DNA from: Serpens sp035306625
Lineage (GTDB): Bacteria > Pseudomonadota > Gammaproteobacteria > Pseudomonadales > Pseudomonadaceae
Length of the DNA: 64,000 nucleotides
Direction of reading: 5' to 3'
NCBI GenBank assembly: GCA_035306625.1
Contig: DATGNS010000305.1
Coordinates: 1 to 64,000 of the forward strand
Shown: piece by piece, positions 57,177-64,000 of the stretch
Position numbering within the stretch: position 1 is the first letter of the stretch
Layout: each line of letters starts with the position of its first letter
The notes under the pieces: model-generated
The model's database searches: none
Seen by the model: the letters and a program-made list of their open reading frames with translations, nothing else
What the model was told of the DNA's origin: nothing
Made by a program: the position numbers and the translations under genes

Positions 57177-57883
57177 AAGCGCTCGCCCGGCTTGAGGTAG
57201 CGCCACTGGCCCACCGGCAGCCGGGCCATGTTCACCGCGCCGATGCGGATACGGCGCAGGCCCACCAGGCGCAGGCCGATGGCCTGGCAAAGGGCGCGGA
57301 TATCGCCCGGCTGGGCCGCCTTCAGGGCCAGGCGCAGATGGTGTTCGTTCTGCCAGCTGGCCTTGCAGGGCGGCAGGTGACGCTCGCCCTGGCGAATGCC
57401 GCGCCCGAGGCGTTCCAGGGCCGGCTTGTCGGCGCTGCCGCGCACCTCGACGACATACTCCTCTTCCAGCGGCTTGTGACGGTTGCTCAGGTGGCGGATC
57501 ACTCCGGTGCTCTGGCTGAACACCAGCAGGCCGCTGGCCTGCGGCTCGAGGACGCACAGCGGCTGCTGGCGCAGCAGGTGCTTGCGCACCGGGCGGATCG
57601 GCGCCTCGTCGCCGTCCCAGCGATTTTCCGGGATCAGCAGCGCCAGGGCCTGTTCCGCATCGCAGCCGGCCGGCTTGTGCAGCAGCAGGGTGGCGGGTGG
57701 AATCTCCTCGGCTCGCGCGCCAGGCAGCAGCTCCACGGGCTGGTCGGTGACCTTGAACTGCGGTGCCTCGACCCGCTCGCCGGCCACCGTGACCCAGCCC
57801 CCTTCGATATAGAGCTCGGCCTCGCGGCGCGAGCAGCCCAGCAGTTCGACAACGCGCTTGGACAGACGAATGGGTTCGGACAT
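57173..57883 (-). CDS. RsuA/RluB-family pseudouridine-synthase-like protein, catalytic Asp replaced
   Basis: A 236-residue protein with an N-terminal S4 RNA-binding domain (residues 5-65, IRLSKRVVELLGCSRREAEL) and an RsuA-type pseudouridine synthase domain. At the active site, where the family has GRLDxxTxGLL, it reads CVLEPQASGLLV: the catalytic Asp position is Glu113. Conserved flanking LEEEYVVEVRG is present. It may therefore be inactive, altered or only RNA-binding. It converges with the emfourin gene, overlapping by 4 nt. The ATG at 57883 is preferred to an upstream in-frame start. Confidence 0.87.
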   Translation of the reverse strand: MSEPIRLSKRVVELLGCSRREAELYIEGGWVTVAGERVEAPQFKVTDQPVELLPGARAEEIPPATLLLHKPAGCDAEQALALLIPENRWDGDEAPIRPVRKHLLRQQPLCVLEPQASGLLVFSQSTGVIRHLSNRHKPLEEEYVVEVRGSADKPALERLGRGIRQGERHLPPCKASWQNEHHLRLALKAAQPGDIRALCQAIGLRLVGLRRIRIGAVNMARLPVGQWRYLKPGERF

Positions 57884-57986
57884 GGTTCGCAGCTCTGGAC
57901 GGGGCGCGCGATTGTAGCCCCAAGTCAATGAACCGGTGTCAGGGATTGGCGATAGAATGCCGCGTCTTTTGCCGAAGCCTGGTGCG

Positions 57987-58577
57987 ATGCGCTGCGTCTA
58001 CCTGATCGACGACGATGAACTCATCCTGGAGCTGCATGCTGCGCTGCTGCGGGTTGCGGGACTGCGAATCCGCTGCTTTTCATCCTCGCGCGATTTCCTT
58101 TCCGCCTACGTGGCGTCCGACGCGTGCGAGTGCATTCTCTCCGACCTGCGCATGCCCGAAATGGGCGGCCTGGAGCTGCAGACCGAGTTGCTGACGCGGG
58201 GCGTCGAGACGCCGCTGATCTTCATCACCGGGCACGCCGACGTGGCCACTGCCGTGGAGGCCATGCGCCGTGGCGCCTTCGACTACGTGGAAAAGCCGGT
58301 GAACGGCGGGCAACTGCTCGAACGCGTGCATGCCGCGCTGGCTCGCTGCGCGGAGCTGCGCGAGGCGGCCCGGGCGCGCCGCGAGCGTGAACGGCGCCTG
58401 GCGCTGCTCACCGCCCAGGAACGGCGCATTGCCGAGTGGGTGGTGCAGGGCAGGTCCAGCCGGGAGATTTCCCAGCTGGCCGGCATCAGCGTGCGCACGG
58501 TGGAAAACCACCGAGCGCGCATCATGGACAAGCTGCAGGTCGGCTCGGTGGTGGAGATGGTTCGCGTCCTGCTGTAG
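57987..58577 (+). CDS. FixJ/NarL-type two-component response regulator
   Basis: A 196-residue regulator. The receiver domain (1 to about 118) has acidic pocket D8-D10, phospho-acceptor D53 (ILSDLRMPEMGG), conserved FITGHADV and K in EKPVNG. The LuxR-type helix-turn-helix (about 135-196) shows LTAQERRIAEWVVQGRSSRE and SVRTVENHRARIMDKL. GRSSREIS and the TVENH helix are typical of FixJ-like activators. No kinase gene is adjacent. The ATG at 57987 is chosen; one at 57957 lies within a -10-like TAGAAT. Confidence 0.9.
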   Translation: MRCVYLIDDDELILELHAALLRVAGLRIRCFSSSRDFLSAYVASDACECILSDLRMPEMGGLELQTELLTRGVETPLIFITGHADVATAVEAMRRGAFDYVEKPVNGGQLLERVHAALARCAELREAARARRERERRLALLTAQERRIAEWVVQGRSSREISQLAGISVRTVENHRARIMDKLQVGSVVEMVRVLL

Positions 58578-58664
58578 AGCCTGCCGGAGGAACTGTCGTC
58601 GCAATCATGGGTCGCTTTTTAGGAGCGAATGCTCCACCTGTTTTCTCAGAAGAAAGGCTTACCC

Positions 58665-59180
58665 ATGAAAAGATTCCTGACCGTCTCGACCCTGGCAGCC
58701 GCGCTGTTGCCAGTCGCCGTGCTGGCCGCACCGACGGCCGGCACCCAGGAGATCACGCTCAGTGGCGCAGGGGATAGCGACAAGGATTTCGATACCACCT
58801 TGCTGAATGTCCAGGGTAGCTGGGGTCAATACCTGAGCGACTCGGCTCTGTGGGGGATTCGCCAGTCCATCGGCATCTTCGATACCGAAGGCGAAAGCAC
58901 CCAGTTCAAGGGCGGCACTCGGGTGTTCTACGACTATCACTTTGGTACCGGCAATACCCGGCCCTTCATCGGGGCCGCCATCGGTGGCGTTTATGGGGAC
59001 GGCGTGGAGGATACCTTCATGGCCGGGCCGGAACTCGGCCTCAAGCATTGGGTGAACGACTCCACCTTCATCACCGGGATGGTGGAATACCAGTTCTATT
59101 TCAAGAGCGGCAGTGAGGCCGAGGACAACTATGACGACGGCTCGTTCGTCTATAGCCTGGGGGTGGGTTTCAACTACTGA
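58665..59180 (+). CDS. Small outer-membrane beta-barrel-type protein
   Basis: A 171-residue exported protein. A Sec signal peptide (residues 1-21, ending AVLAA) is followed by an 8-strand-like barrel pattern with alternating aromatic/Gly residues (SWGQYLSDSALWGIRQSIGI, GTGNTRPFIGAAIGGVYGDG) and a C-terminal aromatic (GVGFNY), the usual outer-membrane sorting signal. Related to OmpA/OmpW-like small barrels of unknown ligand. AGAAAGG precedes the ATG, and a perfect terminator follows. Confidence 0.82.
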   Translation: MKRFLTVSTLAAALLPVAVLAAPTAGTQEITLSGAGDSDKDFDTTLLNVQGSWGQYLSDSALWGIRQSIGIFDTEGESTQFKGGTRVFYDYHFGTGNTRPFIGAAIGGVYGDGVEDTFMAGPELGLKHWVNDSTFITGMVEYQFYFKSGSEAEDNYDDGSFVYSLGVGFNY

Positions 59181-59196
59181 CCTGCTCCGGCAACAA

Positions 59197-59224
59197 AAAA
59201 CCGGAACCCTCGGGTTCCGGTTTT
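59197..59224. terminator. Bidirectional terminator
   Basis: Arms AAAACCGGAACCC (59197-59209) and GGGTTCCGGTTTT (59212-59224) around a 2-nt loop, with A and T runs on both sides. It serves both the barrel gene and the convergent yhcB/zapG gene. Confidence 0.88.
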
Positions 59225-59243
59225 CGTTTCGCGTGGATTGGAC

Positions 59244-59684
59244 TCAGGAATTGCGCAGGCCGAAGCTCTCGTCCAGGGTGCCCGGTGCGCCGACCGGCTT
59301 GGGCGCATAGTCCCTGGGGGCCTGCACGGGCTCGTCGGCGCTGGGGGCTTGCAGACGCTCGCGCCGGTCGTTCTCGTGGTCGAGGGCTGCCAGCAGGCGC
59401 TGGCGGGTCAGTTCGTCGAGGGCCAGACGGTCGATGCCGTCGCTGAGGTGCTGCTGCACGTCCTGGTAGCTCTGGGTGAGCTTGCGCACCAGGGCGGCGG
59501 TGGTGTTGAAGTGGGTGATGACTTCGTTCTGGTAGTTTTCGAAGCGTTCCTGCAGTTCATCGAGCTGACTCTGGGTGCGGCTCGGCGCTGCACCGGGTGC
59601 CAGGCGCGAAATCAGAAAACCGATGACCACCCCGACAAGCAGGGCAATGGCTGGCAGCAGCCAGACCATGAGCGACTGTTCCAC
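59244..59684 (-). CDS. YhcB/ZapG family (DUF1043) envelope protein
   Basis: A 146-residue protein with an N-terminal membrane helix (about 6-28, MVWLLPAIALLVGVVIGFLI) and a cytosolic coiled coil (about 35-100, SQLDELQERFENYQNEVITH), then a Pro-rich tail. DUF1043 proteins (YhcB, ZapG) couple envelope growth to division. A GTG at 59684 with GAAGGA upstream is chosen; an ATG at 59669 is an alternative. The 3' end faces the barrel-gene terminator. Confidence 0.87.
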   Translation of the reverse strand: MEQSLMVWLLPAIALLVGVVIGFLISRLAPGAAPSRTQSQLDELQERFENYQNEVITHFNTTAALVRKLTQSYQDVQQHLSDGIDRLALDELTRQRLLAALDHENDRRERLQAPSADEPVQAPRDYAPKPVGAPGTLDESFGLRNS

Positions 59685-59877
59685 GAGTCCTTCCTCTATC
59701 TGCGGGTTTGTTTTACGTTAGCGACCCCAGTCTGCCCCCGAATGCCGCACCGTACAATGCTGCGAAAGGCCGGAAAGACTGGTGGCGCGCCCATGCGCCG
59801 TTCGCCGGCGATGACATGCATCGCCCGGACCTGAACCAAGACGAGTCGACCCTCAGCCGGGTCACGGAGTTCCTGCC

Positions 59878-60507
59878 TTGCTCATCCGCGAAACCCCCCT
59901 GCAGCTCGACGGCCCCTGCGGCGCGATCGAAGCCCTCTATCTGCCGGTACCCGACGCCCGGGGCCTGGCGCTGATCTGCCATCCCAACCCGGTCAAGGGC
60001 GGCACCATGCTCAACAAGGTGGTCTCCACCCTGCAGCGCACCGCCCGTGACGCCGGCTACTGCACCCTGCGCTTCAACTACCGGGGCGTGGGCGCCAGCG
60101 CTGGCACCCACGACATGCATATGGGCGAGGTGGACGATGCCGAGGCAGTGTGCGACTGGCTGCGCGCGCAGCATCCCGAGCTGCCGCTGAGCCTGCTGGG
60201 TTTCTCCTTCGGCGGCTTTGTCGCCGCGGCCCTGGCCGGCCGTCTGGAAGCGCGCGGCCAGCAGCTGGATCGCATCATCATGGTGGCTCCGGCGGTCATG
60301 CGCCTGGACGACTCGGTGGCCCTGCCGCAGACCGGGGCCCTGACCCTGATCCAGCCCGAGCAGGACGAGGTGGTGCCACCCGAGGCGGTGTACGCCTGGT
60401 CGGCGCAACTGGCGCGTCCCCATGAGTTGCTGAAAGTGGCAGAATGCGGCCACTTTTTCCACGGCAGGCTGGTCGATCTCAAGGATCTGGTCAGCGCTCG
60501 TCTCTGA
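59878..60507 (+). CDS. Alpha/beta hydrolase
   Basis: A 209-residue hydrolase of the dienelactone-hydrolase-like superfamily. The nucleophile elbow GFSFGG (Ser near residue 106), HPNPVKGGTMLNKVV (near 35-49) and a late catalytic His in ECGHFFHG are visible; an Asp lies in PEQDEVVP. The substrate is unknown. It starts at TTG 59878 with GGAG 9 nt upstream. Next gene is trpS, 30 nt later, possibly the same transcript. Confidence 0.87.
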   Translation: MLIRETPLQLDGPCGAIEALYLPVPDARGLALICHPNPVKGGTMLNKVVSTLQRTARDAGYCTLRFNYRGVGASAGTHDMHMGEVDDAEAVCDWLRAQHPELPLSLLGFSFGGFVAAALAGRLEARGQQLDRIIMVAPAVMRLDDSVALPQTGALTLIQPEQDEVVPPEAVYAWSAQLARPHELLKVAECGHFFHGRLVDLKDLVSARL

Positions 60508-60537
60508 ACGACTGCCCCGTTAGACGGATTTGCATAC

Positions 60538-61902
60538 ATGACCACCCGCATCCTTACCGGCATCACCACCACGGGCACCCCGCACCTGGGCAACTACGCC
60601 GGCGCCATCCGCCCGGCCATCGTCGCCAGCCGCGCCAGCGACGTGGACTCCTTCTACTTCCTGGCCGACTACCACGCGCTGATCAAGTGCGACGACCCGG
60701 CGCGCATCCAGCGTTCGCGCCTGGAGATCGCCGCCACCTGGCTGGCCTGCGGCCTGGACACCGACAAGGCCACCTTCTATCGCCAGTCGGACATCCCCGA
60801 GATTCCCGAGCTGACCTGGCTGCTGACCTGCGTGACGGCCAAGGGCCTGCTCAACCGCGCCCACGCCTACAAGGCGGCGGTGGACAAGAACGTGGAGGCC
60901 GGTGAGGACCCGGACGCCGGGGTGACCATGGGCCTGTACAGCTACCCGGTGCTGATGGCCGCCGACATCCTGATGTTCAACGCCCACAAGGTGCCGGTCG
61001 GCCGCGACCAGATCCAGCACGTGGAAATGGCCCGTGACATCGGCCAGCGCTTCAACCACCTGTTCGGCCAGGGCCGCGAGCTGTTCACCCTGCCCGAGGC
61101 GGTGATCGAGGAGGAGGTGGCCACCCTGCCGGGCCTGGACGGTCGCAAGATGTCCAAGAGCTACGACAACACCATTCCGCTGTTCGGCAGCGCCAAGCAG
61201 CTCAAGGATGCCGTGGCCCGTATCGTCACCGACTCGAAGCTGCCCGGCGAGCCGAAGGACCCGGACAACTCCCACCTGTTCACCATCTACCAGGCCTTCG
61301 CCAGCGCCGCGCAGCTGGCCGAATTCCGTGCTGACCTGCTGGGCGGCCTGAGCTGGGGCGAGGCCAAGCAGCGGCTGTACGAGCTGCTGGAGAACGAGCT
61401 GGGCGAGGCGCGAGAACGCTACCATGCGCTAATCGCCAGGCCGGCCGATCTGGAGGACATTCTGCTGGCCGGCGCCGCCAAGGCGCGCCGCATCGCCACC
61501 CCCTTCCTCGGTGAGCTGCGCGAGGCGGTGGGCCTGCGCTCGTTCCGCGAACAGGTGCAGGTTCAGGTGGCGAGCAAGAAGAAGGCCGCCAGGACCGCGC
61601 GTTTCGTCAGTTTCCGCGAGCCCGACGGCAGTTTCCGCTTCCGCTTCCTGGCGGCCGACGGCGAGGAGCTGCTGCTGTCGCGACCGTTCGGCGACCCGAA
61701 GAAGACCGGCCAGATCAGCCAGCGGTTGATCGCCCAGGGGCCCGATGCGCTGGAACTGCGCGAGGACGAGGGCACCCAGTTCACCCTCTGGCTGGATGGC
61801 GAATGCATCGCCGACAGCCCGAGCTTCGCCGATCCCGCGGCGCTGGACGCGGCCATGTTGCGGGTGCGCGAGGCCATCGCCGGAATGGCCGCCGAAGGCT
61901 GA
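60538..61902 (+). CDS. trpS: Tryptophanyl-tRNA synthetase with C-terminal extension
   Basis: A 454-residue class I synthetase. The HIGH-equivalent is TGTPHLGNYAG (near 11-21) and the KMSKS motif is K204-S208 (RKMSKSYDNT). E. coli TrpS has about 334 residues; here about 115 residues from about 340 onward (KKAARTARFVSFREPDGSFR..., LLLSRPFGDPKKTGQ) form an extra domain resembling DUF1508/YegP repeats. This is also present in P. aeruginosa TrpS (about 448 residues, from memory). GACGGA precedes the ATG. Confidence 0.94.
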   Translation: MTTRILTGITTTGTPHLGNYAGAIRPAIVASRASDVDSFYFLADYHALIKCDDPARIQRSRLEIAATWLACGLDTDKATFYRQSDIPEIPELTWLLTCVTAKGLLNRAHAYKAAVDKNVEAGEDPDAGVTMGLYSYPVLMAADILMFNAHKVPVGRDQIQHVEMARDIGQRFNHLFGQGRELFTLPEAVIEEEVATLPGLDGRKMSKSYDNTIPLFGSAKQLKDAVARIVTDSKLPGEPKDPDNSHLFTIYQAFASAAQLAEFRADLLGGLSWGEAKQRLYELLENELGEARERYHALIARPADLEDILLAGAAKARRIATPFLGELREAVGLRSFREQVQVQVASKKKAARTARFVSFREPDGSFRFRFLAADGEELLLSRPFGDPKKTGQISQRLIAQGPDALELREDEGTQFTLWLDGECIADSPSFADPAALDAAMLRVREAIAGMAAEG

Positions 61903-62013
61903 GCCACCGGCTCGGTCGAGAAGAATCGCCGGTTCAGGAAATGGCTTCGGCCGCGGCCGGGTGCGGATGGCGCCGGGTCGTGGCCAGGTCCCTTTCCACC
62001 GCCGGCACGAGTC

Positions 62014-62040
62014 TGTAGGAGCGGCTTCAGCCGCGATTGG
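62014..62040. repeat. Pseudomonas REP element
   Basis: The sequence starting TGTAGGAGCGGCTTCAGC and continuing through the paired CGCGATTGG matches the conserved Pseudomonas repetitive extragenic palindrome (GGAGCGGC/GCCGC arms). It lies between trpS and zapE. It is a single copy here, with no adjacent inverted partner. Confidence 0.75.
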
Positions 62041-62129
62041 GGAGCCCCGTTGTGAACGATCTGAGCAAATTGCCAAGCCCCGAGGGCGCCGTTAAAGTGG
62101 CGACCCCCTCCACCAACCACCAGGCTGCC

Positions 62130-63224
62130 ATGACCCCACTCCAGCGCTATCAGGCCGACCTGCAACGCCCCGACTTTTTCCATGATGCCGCCCAGGAAAA
62201 CGCCGTGCGGCACCTGCAGCGTCTGTACGACGAGTTGGTGGCTTCGCATCAGAGCTCCTCCGGGCTGCTGGGCAGGCTGTTCGGCAAGAAGCACCAGGGC
62301 CCCGTCAAGGGCCTCTACTTCTGGGGTGGCGTGGGCCGCGGCAAGACCTATCTGGTGGACACCTTCTACGACGCGCTGCCCTTCGAACAGAAGATGCGCA
62401 CCCACTTCCACCGCTTCATGAAGCGCGTGCACGAGGAACTCAAGAGCCTCAAGGGCGAGAAGAACCCGCTGCCGATCATCGCCAAGCGCTTCGCCAGCGA
62501 GGCCCGGGTGATCTGCTTCGACGAGTTCTTCGTCTCCGACATCACCGACGCGATGATCCTCGGCACCCTGCTGGAAGAGCTGTTCAAGAACGGCGTGTCC
62601 CTGGTGGCCACCTCCAACATCGTGCCCGACGGCCTGTACAAGGACGGCCTGCAGCGCGCCCGCTTCCTGCCGGCCATCGCCCTGCTCAAGCAGCACACCG
62701 AGATCGTCAACGTCGACAGCGGCATCGACTACCGCCTGCGCGCCCTGGAGCAGGCCGAGCTGTACCACTGGCCGCTGGACGAGGAGGCCGAGGTCAGCCT
62801 GGACAGGAGCTTCCGCAGCCTGCTGACCGAGAACAGCACGGTGCGCGAGAACGAAGACCTGATCATCGAGAATCGCCCGATCCGCGCCCGCAAGGTGGCC
62901 AACGACATCGCCTGGTTCGACTTCCGCGCCCTGTGCGACGGGCCGCGCAGTCAGAATGACTACATCGAACTGGGCAAGATCTTCGAGGCGGTGCTGCTTT
63001 CCAACGTCGAGCAGATGGACTCCCACAAGGAGGACATGGCGCGGCGTTTCATCAACCTGGTGGACGAGTTCTATGATCGCAACGTCAAGCTGATCATGTC
63101 CGCCGAGGTGGAGCTCAAGGACCTGTATGTGGGCGGTCGCCTGGAGTTCGAATTCCAGCGCACCCTCAGCCGCCTGCTGGAAATGCAGTCCCACGAGTTC
63201 CTGGCGCGTCCGCACAAGCCCTGA
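62130..63224 (+). CDS. zapE: Cell-division ATPase ZapE (AFG1 family)
   Basis: A 364-residue AFG1-type ATPase of the division apparatus, stimulated by FtsZ. Walker A is GGVGRGKT and Walker B ICFDEFFVSD; an Arg-finger region follows (ATSNIVPDGLYKDGLQRARF). The ATG at 62130 (opening MTPLQRYQADLQRPDFF) gives exactly the 364 residues of the P. aeruginosa homologue (from memory); the frame is open upstream through a REP element but has no plausible start there. A terminator follows. Confidence 0.93.
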   Translation: MTPLQRYQADLQRPDFFHDAAQENAVRHLQRLYDELVASHQSSSGLLGRLFGKKHQGPVKGLYFWGGVGRGKTYLVDTFYDALPFEQKMRTHFHRFMKRVHEELKSLKGEKNPLPIIAKRFASEARVICFDEFFVSDITDAMILGTLLEELFKNGVSLVATSNIVPDGLYKDGLQRARFLPAIALLKQHTEIVNVDSGIDYRLRALEQAELYHWPLDEEAEVSLDRSFRSLLTENSTVRENEDLIIENRPIRARKVANDIAWFDFRALCDGPRSQNDYIELGKIFEAVLLSNVEQMDSHKEDMARRFINLVDEFYDRNVKLIMSAEVELKDLYVGGRLEFEFQRTLSRLLEMQSHEFLARPHKP

Positions 63225-63240
63225 CCGCAGGCTCCTCCCA

Positions 63241-63267
63241 AAAACGGCGCTTCACGCGCCGTTTTTT
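63241..63267 (+). terminator. Intrinsic terminator of zapE
   Basis: Arms AAAACGGCGC (63241-63250) and GCGCCGTTTT (63256-63265) around TTCAC, followed by further T residues, start 17 nt past the zapE stop. Confidence 0.9.
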
Positions 63268-63354
63268 ATGCAGCTGCCGGGGGTCGCCTGGGCGCAACCT
63301 CGGCCACCGGTGGCGGTCCACCCAGAGCAACCCATTACTCAAGACGAGGCCAAC

Positions 63355-63546
63355 ATGAGCAGCTCGGGTGACAAGGCACGTGGCATGGGCAACGAAGCCA
63401 TGGGCAAGATCAAACAGGGTGTCGGTGAGGCTACCGGCAATCAGGGCATGCGCCAGGAAGGCCAGATCCAGGAACGCAAGGGCGAGGCGCAGCAGATCAA
63501 GGGCGACGTCAAGGAGACCCTCAAGAAGGGCATCGACAAGGCCTGA
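63355..63546 (+). CDS. CsbD family stress protein
   Basis: A 63-residue hydrophilic protein with the CsbD pattern (GDKARGMGNEAMGKIKQGVG, QIQERKGEAQQIKGDVKETL), rich in Gly, Lys and Gln. CsbD-like proteins are induced by general stress and are probably largely disordered. GAGG lies 8 nt before the ATG at 63355. A strong terminator follows, so it is monocistronic. Confidence 0.9.
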   Translation: MSSSGDKARGMGNEAMGKIKQGVGEATGNQGMRQEGQIQERKGEAQQIKGDVKETLKKGIDKA

Positions 63547-63562
63547 TCCTTCCCACAGACAG

Positions 63563-63592
63563 AGCCGGCGGGTTTGGCCCGCCGGCTTTTTT
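63563..63592 (+). terminator. Intrinsic terminator of the CsbD gene
   Basis: Arms GCCGGCGGG (63564-63572) and CCCGCCGGC (63578-63586) enclose a 5-nt loop and are followed by six T residues. Confidence 0.9.
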
Positions 63593-63691
63593 GTGGGTGC
63601 CATTCGCAGGCACGGGCCGAATGGCGTTCGAAATAAGAAGGGCCGGCGTTCGGATTTGCCGAATACCGGCGTCATTTTTCCATCTTTTTCC

Positions 63692-63718
63692 TAATGTTCG
63701 GCTTTTTGCTGCCGATCA
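63692..63718 (+). promoter_or_regulatory. Sigma-28 (FliA) promoter of the chemoreceptor gene
   Basis: TAAT (63692-63695), exactly 15 nt, then GCCGATCA (63711-63718), versus TAAA-N15-GCCGATAA: 10 of 12 positions match. It lies 73 nt upstream of the receptor start. Confidence 0.75.
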
Positions 63719-63791
63719 CCTGCTAGGTCAGGCAGCGCTCCGCGTGTGCTCTGCCCACGAACAATAATCCCACCCGGAAAAGGCTTCACCT

Positions 63792-64000
63792 ATGTTCCTG
63801 AGGCGATTCAAGGTCGGCCATCGAGCCCTGGTCAGTTTTTCCATTGTCGCGTTACTGGTCGTGCTGCTTGGCGTGTTCGCCAAGAGCCAGATGCAGGTGA
63901 TTCGCGGCGCTACCGTCACCATGCAGGACAACACGCTCCCCAGCTACAAGGCCCTGGGCTGGATCGGCGAGCAGATGCTGCGGCTGCGCATCATGTCCTT
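63792..64000 (+). CDS. Methyl-accepting chemotaxis protein, 5' part (runs off the right edge)
   Basis: The first 69 codons encode MFLRRFKVGHRALVSFSIVA with a membrane helix (about 12-31), then TMQDNTLPSYKALGWIGEQM, which fits the 4-helix-bundle (4HB_MCP) sensor. The HAMP and signalling domains lie beyond the window. The upstream FliA promoter supports a chemoreceptor. Confidence 0.8.
   Translation, partial: MFLRRFKVGHRALVSFSIVALLVVLLGVFAKSQMQVIRGATVTMQDNTLPSYKALGWIGEQMLRLRIMS

Noticed and set aside
58622..58635. Hairpin GGAGC-GAAT-GCTCC before the barrel-protein gene
   Set aside because: Short 5-bp stem without a T run; not distinguishable from chance, and not a clear REP element.

Overview
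The window is chromosomal DNA from a Pseudomonas-like gammaproteobacterium. This rests on uniformly high GC, Shine-Dalgarno-led genes packed on both strands, and genus-typical genes: the H-NS-like regulator mvaT next to purU, the c-di-GMP phosphodiesterase bifA next to Fe-superoxide dismutase and argO/argP, a MexVW-like RND pump beside an imelysin operon, rhlB-esterase-aapJQMP, and the trpS-zapE pair. Many blocks match, from memory, separate segments of the P. aeruginosa chromosome, so the species is probably a rearranged relative and not P. aeruginosa itself. No tRNA, rRNA, CRISPR array, prophage or intact insertion sequence was seen.

Layout. 1-6.5 kb: a fragment of a sulfatase-like gene at the left edge, ampD-ampE (muropeptide recycling), a second sulfatase/LTA-synthase-like membrane protein, a chemoreceptor and tatD. 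6.6-11.9 kb: a Lon-like protease, several small proteins, UPF0114, DUF6482, an FKBP isomerase and a GNAT enzyme. 11.9-14.3 kb: a CbiM-like membrane protein, then yacG-coaE and yaaA on the other strand. 14.5-17.3 kb: a PIN-PhoH ATPase, the molybdopterin genes moaC-moaD-moaE and a small membrane protein. 17.4-24.2 kb: rhlB, a carboxylesterase and the amino-acid ABC importer aapJQMP, which has a near-consensus sigma-54 promoter. 24.2-26.3 kb: mvaT, purU and a small exported protein.

26.4-32.4 kb: mexVW and a second chemoreceptor. 32.9-38 kb: a periplasmic operon of imelysin, di-haem DUF1111 lipoprotein, second imelysin and Tat-exported DUF1513 protein, preceded by a Fur-like box. 38-42.9 kb: bifA, sodB, divergent argO/argP and a small conserved gene. 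43-50.6 kb: a coiled-coil membrane protein, sbcB, a PilZ protein, TPR-like lipoproteins, a tandem universal stress protein with an ANR-type box, pykA and two small genes. 50.8-55.7 kb: lhr helicase (carrying an inserted palindromic segment) and a lipoprotein. 55.8-59.7 kb: a protealysin-type M4 protease with its overlapping emfourin-type inhibitor, a pseudouridine-synthase-like protein lacking the catalytic Asp, a FixJ-type regulator, a small beta-barrel protein and YhcB/ZapG. 59.9-64 kb: an alpha/beta hydrolase, trpS with a C-terminal extension, a REP element, zapE, a CsbD protein and the start of a third chemoreceptor.

Shared control. All three chemoreceptor genes, and more weakly bifA, are preceded by sequences matching the flagellar sigma-28 (FliA) promoter with exact 15-nt spacing. 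Genes for sensing and for c-di-GMP breakdown are therefore probably co-expressed with late flagellar genes. The best candidates for less-described biology are the Fur-linked imelysin/DUF1111/DUF1513 cassette, the protease-inhibitor pair, the variant pseudouridine synthase and the in-frame palindromic insert in lhr.
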